Source: JBBRYK01 sp038237665 (GTDB lineage: Bacteria > Actinomycetota > Thermoleophilia > Gaiellales > Gaiellaceae). Taken from it: 15,771 bases of DNA. Each line of letters opens with the position of its first letter. Position 1 is the first letter of the stretch. Under the pieces are notes generated by a model. That model had not been told where the DNA came from. It worked only from the letters and a program-made list of their open reading frames with translations, and searched no databases. This document shows, piece by piece, positions 6,714 through 11,684 of the stretch. Position numbers and translations under genes: made by a program. The stretch covers positions 1-15,771 of the forward strand of contig JBBRYK010000064.1 of NCBI GenBank assembly GCA_038237665.1. Direction: 5' to 3'.

Positions 6714-7396
6714 GGCTTCACGTCGTAGCGATAACGGTACTTGCCGTTCAGAAGGTCCCGGAAGTCGCCGTCGAAGGTGAAATGAACGGGCTTTCCGGCA
6801 CCCGCGCTTTCCGCGAGGAATCTCGGATAGCCGGCATTCATCACGAGCGTGTTGCCACGCCACCGACGACCGCAGCCACCGCGACCGACCGGCAGGCAGA
6901 AGGACGAATGGAGCAACTTGGCCAGCACCCGCCCGGCGACCGGATCGGTGGTCACGACCAGCGTCTCGAGGCGCTTCCCGCCGTACCCGTGCAGGAACGG
7001 CTCGGGAAACGCCCCGACCACGACGGGCACCTGCTTGGCACCGCCCTGCCAGGACCGGAAATCCCACCACTCGACGTCGCCCGGGTGCAGAACGTATTCC
7101 GCCGCGCTCCGGTCGCCCTCGTAGCCGTTGATGAAGTAAAACCAGTCGTACCGGCCGGCCAGGCTCCCCTCGATCCCGTTGATCGCCTGAACGAAGCGGC
7201 CGCCGTACCGGGTCTTGATGGCTGCCACGCGGTCGAGCCCCTGCATCGCGGTCGTTCCCGCCGGAACCGTCTTGACGAGAAGGACGTGGGCGCCTCGGTC
7301 TCGCGTGATCCAGACCGAGGCGGTCCCCTTCGTCCCCCCCGCCCCGCAGCCGGCGGCGAGGACCGCGGCAAGCGCAAGCGGGGCGAGTCGCTTCAC
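6710..7396 (-). CDS. DUF4430 (transcobalamin C-terminal-like) lipoprotein
   Basis: A 228-residue protein with a classic lipoprotein signal: basic KR at 2-3, hydrophobic core, lipobox LAAGC with Cys17 to be lipidated, then a Gly-rich linker, so it should be anchored on the outer face of the cytoplasmic membrane. Residues 26-113 form a DUF4430 domain: a TASVWITRDRG strand, DRVAAI helix, DWFYFING (84-91) and HPGDVEWWDF (104-113). This is the fold of the beta domain that caps cobalamin in transcobalamin and intrinsic factor. Residues 120-228 are a second, unrecognised region with two cysteines (167 and 175) that could form a disulfide outside the cell. GTG at 7396 overlaps the previous stop as GTGA. 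In this operon the protein could hold or hand over cobalamin to the ECF importer; that is inference. Confidence 0.87.
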   Translation of the reverse strand: MKRLAPLALAAVLAAGCGAGGTKGTASVWITRDRGAHVLLVKTVPAGTTAMQGLDRVAAIKTRYGGRFVQAINGIEGSLAGRYDWFYFINGYEGDRSAAEYVLHPGDVEWWDFRSWQGGAKQVPVVVGAFPEPFLHGYGGKRLETLVVTTDPVAGRVLAKLLHSSFCLPVGRGGCGRRWRGNTLVMNAGYPRFLAESAGAGKPVHFTFDGDFRDLLNGKYRYRYDVKP

Positions 7397-7998
7397 TTCA
7401 ACGAGTTCGAGCGGACGTAGCCGAACTTGACCGCGCGGACGAGCCCACGGTGCAGGCCCGGGCAGGCGACTGCCCCCTGGGTCGCCCCCTGGGTCTTGAC
7501 GACGCGGCCGTCGACCTGGAGGAAGACACCGTCCGCCGACACGAGCTTTCCGGCATCGTCCAGCGCCGTCGCCCGGTAACAACCCGCCCCGCTCCGTGCC
7601 AGCGAAAGCGTGGGCGGCCCGCCGGTTGCGCCGAACGTGGCCCAGTACCAGAGCACGACGTCGCCGTCCTTGAGCTCGACCTTGTCGGCACCGACGGGCG
7701 GCGAGGCGCCGTTCACCTTGAAGACCCAGCCCGACGACGCCGTGGCCGGGTAGCGGCCGATCTGGTCGACGTACGGACCGAACGAGGTCGTCGCGACGTG
7801 GTAGTAGAACTCGCCGGCGATGCTCGCCGACTCGAGCACCTCGAGCGCGTTGGCACCGCTCGCGCGGGGCTCGGTCGATCCGAAGATCGTCGCGTTGCGG
7901 CCCTCGACGCGAACGTGGACGACGGCGGCGAGGGCGCCGCCCGCGACTGCGGCGGCGACGGCGAGAGCCGCCATGAGGACGATGAGGCGTCTGAACAC
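7393..7998 (-). CDS. Secreted DUF4430 (transcobalamin C-terminal-like) protein, first gene of the B12-riboswitch operon
   Basis: A 201-residue protein with an N-terminal signal peptide (basic FRR at 2-4, hydrophobic 5-24, probable cleavage after ALA at about 22-24); no lipobox cysteine, so it is either released or held by an uncleaved N-terminal anchor. Residues 28-121 form a canonical DUF4430 domain: VHVRVEGR strand, a helix around ALEVLES, SSGWVFKVNG (88-97), VGADKVELKDGDVVLWYW (102-119). The C-terminal 80 residues are an unrecognised beta-rich extension with Cys140 and Cys179. GTG at 7998 is preceded by AAGGAGG, 4 nt away, the strongest ribosome binding site in the window, and lies about 40 nt downstream of the riboswitch, so it is the gene directly controlled by cobalamin. 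The pairing of two DUF4430 proteins with a toroid protein parallels the two-domain build of transcobalamin. Confidence 0.87.
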   Translation of the reverse strand: MFRRLIVLMAALAVAAAVAGGALAAVVHVRVEGRNATIFGSTEPRASGANALEVLESASIAGEFYYHVATTSFGPYVDQIGRYPATASSGWVFKVNGASPPVGADKVELKDGDVVLWYWATFGATGGPPTLSLARSGAGCYRATALDDAGKLVSADGVFLQVDGRVVKTQGATQGAVACPGLHRGLVRAVKFGYVRSNSLK

Positions 7999-8035
7999 GA
8001 ATCCTCCTTCCGCGAGGGGTTCGGGTTTGCGCGGC

Positions 8036-8195
8036 GGGCGGCAGGTCTTCTGACTCGGGGCTCCCTCCTCGCCACCCTTCCCGGCCCGTGGGCCAGTGGG
8101 ACTGCCGGCGGGGAGCATCTCCCCTTACAGCGGCGGGACCGTCCCGGTTTCGCACCGGGTTCCCTCTCCGCTCGCCTTTTCGGCCGGACCCTATC
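8036..8195 (-). promoter_or_regulatory. Cobalamin (adenosylcobalamin-type) riboswitch
   Basis: Read on the minus strand, the leader has the conserved cobalamin riboswitch elements in order: AAAAGGC and AGAGGGAA near the 5' side, the hairpin CCCGGT/ACCGGG (8142-8160), the B12-box GGTCCCGCCGCTGTAA (8127-8142), the GGGGAG/CTCCCC hairpin (8110-8124), CCACTGG (about 8093-8099) and CGGGAAGG (about 8076-8083), and finally AGTCAGAAGACCTGCC (8040-8055). Outer boundaries are approximate. Between it and the start codon at 7998 lies a CCGCG/CGCGG hairpin directly before AAGGAGG, and no U-rich terminator tail is seen, so control is more likely at translation initiation. Cobalamin binding normally shuts such genes off. 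The 5' end lies within about 10 bp of the divergent VanZ-like gene. Confidence 0.96.
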
Positions 8196-8197
8196 AT
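8192..8197 (+). promoter_or_regulatory. Candidate -10 element (TATCAT) for the VanZ-like gene
   Basis: TATCAT matches TATAAT at five of six positions and lies 6 nt before GTG 8204, so the transcript would begin at the start codon. No clear -35. It overlaps the 5' edge of the riboswitch region on the other strand, where a GATGAT could serve the divergent operon. Confidence 0.45.
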
Positions 8198-8203
8198 CGG
8201 AGG

Positions 8204-8545
8204 GTGCCGGCCTCCCGTCTCGTCTCGGTGTGGGCTCCGGTCGTCGTCTGGGCGGCCGTGATCTTCACGTTCTCGTCGATTCCGAGCCTCTCGTCCGGGC
8301 TCGGGAGCTGGGATCTCGTCCTGCGCAAGTGCGCGCACGCGACGGAGTTCGCCGTGCTCGGAGCGCTCCTGCTGCGGGCACTCGGCAGAGAGCTGCCCGC
8401 CTTTGCGGCCGGGGTCGCCTACGCGGTCACCGACGAGTTTCACCAGCACTTCGTCCGTGGCCGCCACGGCTCGCCGTTCGACGTCGCGATCGACGCGTTC
8501 GGCGTTCTCCTCGGCATCGTGCTGGTCGCGCGGGTCCGGCGCTGA
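8204..8545 (+). CDS. VanZ-like family membrane protein
   Basis: A 113-residue membrane protein of the VanZ-like family, small proteins of unclear biochemical role; the founding VanZ gives low-level teicoplanin resistance. Seen: an N-terminal helix followed by FTFSSIPSLSS, then LRKCAHATEFAVLGALLLRAL, then the family signature DEFHQHFVRGRHGSPFDV leading into a last helix, about four hydrophobic segments in all. GTG at 8204 is chosen because the upstream in-frame sequence is the complement of the riboswitch. GGAGG abuts the start too closely for use, whereas TATCAT is positioned for a leaderless mRNA. It is divergent from the B12 operon and probably unrelated to it. Family call secure; function in this organism unknown. 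Confidence 0.88.
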   Translation: MPASRLVSVWAPVVVWAAVIFTFSSIPSLSSGLGSWDLVLRKCAHATEFAVLGALLLRALGRELPAFAAGVAYAVTDEFHQHFVRGRHGSPFDVAIDAFGVLLGIVLVARVRR

Positions 8546-8563
8546 GGTGAGGGCTCTCGCACC

Positions 8564-8569
8564 TAGAAT
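8564..8569 (+). promoter_or_regulatory. Candidate -10 element (TAGAAT) for the 73-aa gene
   Basis: TAGAAT (five of six to consensus) ends 6 nt before ATG 8576, in a 30-nt gap after the VanZ-like gene. A weak CTGAGG about 16 bp upstream could act as -35. The spacing predicts a leaderless transcript and separate transcription from the VanZ-like gene. Confidence 0.45.
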
Positions 8570-8575
8570 TGCGGC

Positions 8576-8797
8576 ATGGAACGGACGGAACTCGCCGACC
8601 GGCAACTCGATGCGCTCCTCGAACGGCTCGACCGGCTGATCGCCGAGGTGCACGGCCTCAACCGCCGCCTCGACCACGGCGAGAGCTTCGCTCCCGTTGT
8701 GCACGAACTGCGGAACCTGAACGAATCGCTGTCTGCCCTGGCGTACGCAGCGCTGGGCCAGCAAGGCCCGCAGGTTCGCCGCCGCCGCGCCGGCTAG
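8576..8797 (+). CDS. Small helical protein of unknown function
   Basis: A 73-residue protein that I do not recognise. It is hydrophilic and almost wholly helical, with a heptad-like pattern of Leu in residues 6-32 (LADRQLDALLERLDRLIAEV) and again around 42-60, consistent with a short coiled coil or helical hairpin, and ends with a basic RRRR tail. No signal peptide or membrane segment. The ATG at 8576 has no Shine-Dalgarno but a TAGAAT box 6 nt upstream. Its TAG shares the palindrome CTAG (8794-8797) with the stop of the convergent beta-propeller gene. Amino-acid composition and a clean promoter-to-start arrangement support it as real; function cannot be stated. Confidence 0.65.
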   Translation: MERTELADRQLDALLERLDRLIAEVHGLNRRLDHGESFAPVVHELRNLNESLSALAYAALGQQGPQVRRRRAG

Positions 8798-10221
8798 CCC
8801 AGCCGCCAGATGTAGAGCGCGCCCGTCGTTCCGTGGTCGTTCGCGTCACCGGTTGGAAGCGCGATCCGGCCGTCGGTGACGATCGGGCTGTTCCAGTGCC
8901 CGGTGTCGGCCGCTAACGTCGCCAGCACGCGACCGGTACGGGGATCATGGACGCGAAGCGCTCCACCCGGGTCGTAGACGTAGAGCAGGCCCCCGGCAAC
9001 GACCGGGCTCGTTCCGCCCTCCCCGCGTTCCCAGACCTGGTGGAGGCGACCGCCCTGTACCCGGTAGGCGCCCGTGGCCGAGAACGTCGAGACGAAGAGC
9101 CACGTCTGGCCCCGGTTCCGCCAGACGGCCGGAGCGGAGAACAGGCCGCTCCCGCCCGGAGTGTCGAGGGTTTGAAGCTCGCCGCCCGTCTGCGAGCTCG
9201 CCCCGCCGTGCCCGTTCAGCTTCCGCAGGTCGAGCAGGCGGAGCTTTCCGTCCTTCCCGGATTGAACGGCGAGTGTCGACGTGAGAAGGGCGGGGGCGGT
9301 GCTGCCGAGGTCGACGTCGCCGGATTCGAGCGACGACTGCGAGCCCGGTGTCCAGTTCTGGAGCAGCTCGCCCGCGTTGGCCGAGAGCATCAGCACGCTG
9401 TCGCCCCAGTAGCGGCGCCCGTCGAAGCGACCATCGCCCGTTGCGACGAGCAGGCGGCCGGCCGGATCGACGACGACACCCGAACGGGCCCAGATCGCAG
9501 AGCCCGATTCCGGGCAACCCGCGGGTGTCTGCAGTCCACGCACCTCGCTGCAGAGGGAGTTCCAGGCGTTGACGATGCGCCCGTTGACGGGGTTGAGGGC
9601 GACGACGTGACCCTGGTACGGCGGCGCGTCGCCGATGTAGCCCCCGGTCGCGGCCAGCACCAGCCCGCGCGCGAAGTTGAGCGACGGCGCGATCTTTTCC
9701 CGGCTGGACAGTCGCGTGATCGCCGTCGACCAGACCTGACGGCCGGTGGCGACGGAGAGCTTGTGCACGCGCCCGTCGGGCGACACCGAGTAGAGGTAGC
9801 GCCTGTTCGGGTCGGCGACGGGCGTCGACTGGGTGATCTGGTACGAGCCGGCGACGGAGCCGTACCCGGACGGCGTGAAGCGCCAGAGGATCCGGCCGCG
9901 ATCGGCGTCGACCGCGATCGTCTTCCCGTACGACGTGGTCACGAAGAAGACGTCCCGAGTGGCCCCAGAGACCCGGACCCCGCGCAGGTAGACCGGCGAT
10001 GAGTCGGCAGTGCCGTCGAGCCCCACCCGGATGCGGCGAAGGTTCTTCAGATTCGCAGCGGTGATTCCGGTCGCCGCCGGTCCGCTGCTCGAGCGGCCGG
10101 CGTCATAGCCGAACCGCGTCCAGTCGCCGCCGATGCGGGCCGAGTCGCCGGCCCCCGCGGCCCAGGCGACGCCGGCAGCCGCGAGGCCGGTGCAGACCAG
10201 CGCGAGCGCCCCCCAGCGCAT
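8794..10221 (-). CDS. Exported PQQ-type beta-propeller repeat protein
   Basis: A 475-residue protein with a signal peptide (MRW followed by a hydrophobic stretch, cleavage after AWA at about residue 21) and then GDWTRFGYDAGRSSSGP, resembling the start of PQQ-dehydrogenase-like propellers (W-x-x-x-G-x-D). Repeated blade motifs follow: IAVDADRGRILWRF, HKLSVATGRQVWST, VVALNPVNGRIVNAW, LRVHDPRTGRVLATL, each the xxLDxxTGxxxW type. About six to eight blades are likely. I see no adjacent Cys pair typical of alcohol dehydrogenases, so catalysis is not implied; a scaffold or binding role is as likely. ATG at 10221 lies 7 nt after the stop of trkA and is preceded by GAGG, so it is probably cotranscribed with the TrkA genes. 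Why an exported propeller should travel with K+ regulators is unclear. Confidence 0.85.
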   Translation of the reverse strand: MRWGALALVCTGLAAAGVAWAAGAGDSARIGGDWTRFGYDAGRSSSGPAATGITAANLKNLRRIRVGLDGTADSSPVYLRGVRVSGATRDVFFVTTSYGKTIAVDADRGRILWRFTPSGYGSVAGSYQITQSTPVADPNRRYLYSVSPDGRVHKLSVATGRQVWSTAITRLSSREKIAPSLNFARGLVLAATGGYIGDAPPYQGHVVALNPVNGRIVNAWNSLCSEVRGLQTPAGCPESGSAIWARSGVVVDPAGRLLVATGDGRFDGRRYWGDSVLMLSANAGELLQNWTPGSQSSLESGDVDLGSTAPALLTSTLAVQSGKDGKLRLLDLRKLNGHGGASSQTGGELQTLDTPGGSGLFSAPAVWRNRGQTWLFVSTFSATGAYRVQGGRLHQVWERGEGGTSPVVAGGLLYVYDPGGALRVHDPRTGRVLATLAADTGHWNSPIVTDGRIALPTGDANDHGTTGALYIWRLG

Positions 10222-10228
10222 CCTCAGC

Positions 10229-10906
10229 TCAATCCTTGAGGAGAACTTCCCGGAGCTCGTCCTCTTTGCCGGGCTGGAGGATCGCGAGCACCTGGTCGCC
10301 GGGCTCGAGCTTCGTGCTCCCGTTGACGCTTTCGGCCTGACCGTTTCGGAGCACCGAGATGACCAGGGCGCCCTCCGGCAGGCGAAGCTTGTCGAGGGAC
10401 TTGCCCGCACAGGGCGCGTTCTTGTCGATCTGCACCTCGACGATCTCGAGGTTCTCCTTGCGCAGCTCGAGCAGGTGGATCAGATCGTGCTCGGGCACCT
10501 CGTGCTCGATCAGGGCCATGATGTTCGAGGTCGCGCAGACCGTCGGCGTGATGCCGAGCAGGTCGAAGTGGGCCTGGTTCCGGGGGTCGTTGACGCGGGC
10601 GATCACCTTGGCGACGCCGTATTTCTCGCGGGCGATCTGGCAGATGACCAGGTTGTCCTCGTCGTCTCCGGTTGCCGCCACGACGATGTCCGGCGGGCGC
10701 GCGATGCCCGCGCGCTCGAGCACGTACAGCTCGGTCGCATCGCCGTGCAGCGCCTGGTGCTCGAACTCGGCCTCGAGCTGTTCGAAGCGATCGCGGCGCT
10801 GCTCGATCAGCGTCACCTCGTGGCCGGGATGGCCGCGGTGCGGCGCGAGGAGGACGCGCGCCAGATTCGCTCCGACCTTGCCGCCGCCTGCGATCAGGAC
10901 GTACAT
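10229..10906 (-). CDS. trkA: TrkA-type K+ uptake regulatory protein with RCK_N and RCK_C domains
   Basis: A 225-residue cytosolic protein of the Trk/Ktr regulatory family, gating K+ transporters in response to nucleotides. The N-terminal Rossmann domain starts with YVLIAGGGKVGANLAR, dinucleotide motif GGGKVG at 7-12, acidic Glu35 at the end of beta-2, and GDAT at 55-58. Residues about 150-222 form the TrkA-C (RCK_C) domain: EVQIDKNAPCAGKSL, LPEGALVISVLRNG, EPGDQVLAIL. Length equals single-unit actinobacterial TrkA (CeoB-type). ATG at 10904-10906 begins at the conserved first strand. A GAGAG lies about 6 nt upstream, inside a possible helix (see 10911-10978). It is preceded by a second, shorter TrkA gene and followed by the beta-propeller gene. 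No Trk/Ktr channel subunit is in the window; the partner transporter is unknown. Confidence 0.92.
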   Translation of the reverse strand: MYVLIAGGGKVGANLARVLLAPHRGHPGHEVTLIEQRRDRFEQLEAEFEHQALHGDATELYVLERAGIARPPDIVVAATGDDEDNLVICQIAREKYGVAKVIARVNDPRNQAHFDLLGITPTVCATSNIMALIEHEVPEHDLIHLLELRKENLEIVEVQIDKNAPCAGKSLDKLRLPEGALVISVLRNGQAESVNGSTKLEPGDQVLAILQPGKEDELREVLLKD

Positions 10907-10910
10907 CAGT

Positions 10911-10978
10911 GGCTCTCGCGGTGAGATTGGTGGATGCCTGGGTCGCTAGCACCAAGCCAGGCAAGAACGCAGGGAGCC
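10911..10978 (-). ncRNA. Candidate structured leader (pseudoknot) upstream of trkA
   Basis: In the 163-nt gap 10907-11069 the pairs TGCCTGG (10935-10941) with CCAGGCA (10957-10963), 7 bp, and TTGGTG (10927-10932) with CACCAA (10950-10955), 6 bp, interleave as an H-type pseudoknot. Both are enclosed by GGCTC (10911-10915) with GAGCC (10974-10978) and a 3-bp GCG/CGC pair. The outer helix would cover the GAGAG before ATG 10906. The gap also holds a separate hairpin at 10981-10996. It matches no riboswitch class I know, and GC-rich DNA can pair by chance. Confidence 0.35.
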
Positions 10979-10980
10979 TT

Positions 10981-10996
10981 CGTATCGGTAGATACG
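10981..10996. repeat. Perfect 6-bp hairpin CGTATC-4 nt-GATACG
   Basis: A perfect inverted repeat with a 4-nt loop lies between the two TrkA genes. It stands out because it is AT-richer than its surroundings. On the + strand G-U pairs could extend it, on the minus strand they could not. It may be part of the candidate trkA leader or a protein-binding palindrome. Confidence 0.4.
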
Positions 10997-11069
10997 GGGG
11001 CGACCGAGGACGCCGCATGGCGCCGCGTGATAGCGGGCCAGGCGCCGCCGGATCTTGCCGCGAGGGCCA

Positions 11070-11519
11070 CTAAGCGTCGACCGCCACGGGCTCGCGTGGG
11101 CGCGGCTGGCAGGAGCGAACGGCATCGGTGAGGACGGAGATCGCGTTCGAGGTCGGGCAGACAACGCGGAGGCCGCGGGCGGCGTAGAACTCGGCTCTGG
11201 CCGGATCGAGCAGACGGACGACCACGCAGTTGATGTCGAAGCGCTTCTGCGCGACCTGGCCGATGACGATGTTGGTGTTGTCGCCGTCGGTCGCCACGAC
11301 CATCGCCGCCGGCGGGTCGTCGCGATCGTCGATGCCGGCCTCCCGAAGAACGCCCATGTCCATGCCGTGGCCGACGATGAACCTTCCCGGCCAGTTCTCG
11401 CCCAGACGGGACAGGGCCTCTTCCTTCTCGTCCACGACGGTCACATCCCATCCGTCGCGGTTGAGCGCCTTGGCCACGTTCGAACCGACGCGCCCACAAC
11501 CGATCACGATCGCCTTCAT
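11070..11519 (-). CDS. TrkA-N (RCK_N) domain protein without RCK_C
   Basis: A 149-residue Rossmann protein: MKAIVIGCGRVGSNVAKAL with dinucleotide motif GCGRVG at 7-12, Asp30 after beta-2 (VTVVDEK), GHGMDMGVL at 50-58 and VVATDGDNTNIV at 74-85. These are TrkA-N features, but the protein ends about 15 residues after the domain with a Pro/Arg tail, so the ligand-binding RCK_C domain found in the neighbour is absent. The frame is clean to the TAG, so it seems a natural single-domain form. ATG at 11519 is preferred over an in-frame TTG three codons earlier because it starts the first strand; a TAGATT box sits 7 nt upstream and no Shine-Dalgarno is seen. Together with the full-length TrkA downstream it resembles the CeoB/CeoC pairs of actinobacteria and may form a heteromeric regulator. 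Confidence 0.87.
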   Translation of the reverse strand: MKAIVIGCGRVGSNVAKALNRDGWDVTVVDEKEEALSRLGENWPGRFIVGHGMDMGVLREAGIDDRDDPPAAMVVATDGDNTNIVIGQVAQKRFDINCVVVRLLDPARAEFYAARGLRVVCPTSNAISVLTDAVRSCQPRPREPVAVDA

Positions 11520-11526
11520 TGCGCTC

Positions 11527-11532
11527 AATCTA
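11527..11532 (-). promoter_or_regulatory. Candidate -10 element (TAGATT) for the TrkA gene pair
   Basis: TAGATT ends 7 nt before ATG 11519, the same geometry as the other leaderless-type starts here. CGCTGAGC lies directly upstream, but no proper -35 at 16-18 bp is recognisable. Confidence 0.4.
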
Positions 11533-11580
11533 GCTCAGCGACTGGCGCTCGGGGGCCGTGGCCTCCCGCGGACAGGCCTC

Positions 11581-11609
11581 CGGGGGCCACGTCAGGGGTC
11601 TGGCCCCCG
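11581..11609 (-). terminator. Perfect 9-bp hairpin downstream of the APC-Usp gene; possible terminator without a U-tract
   Basis: CGGGGGCCA (11581-11589) pairs perfectly with TGGCCCCCG (11601-11609) around an 11-nt loop, in the 165-nt gap 11520-11684 between the second APC-Usp gene and the TrkA pair. There is no T-run on either side. The position, between the end of one transcription unit and the promoter-like box of the next, suggests a terminator or mRNA 3'-end stabiliser. The rest of the gap holds no gene I can support. Confidence 0.5.
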
Positions 11610-11684
11610 ACATGGCTGAACGGGATGTGGCCGTCCGTCAAGAGAGCATGCCGAAATGCGCTCGAGAGCGTCCGGTTCGGGGCC

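Noticed and set aside
8096..8203. Earlier ATG for the VanZ-like gene
   Set aside because: The added segment would be encoded by the complement of the conserved riboswitch core and has no protein features; GTG 8204 fits the promoter box and the family start.
10907..11069. c-di-AMP (ydaO) riboswitch before trkA
   Set aside because: The conserved GGGGUGAAUC and CCGUCAGCUAACC-like segments are absent on either strand.
11475..11490. GTTCGAACC, resembling a tRNA T-loop
   Set aside because: It lies inside the TrkA-N coding frame and no acceptor or anticodon stem can be built around it.
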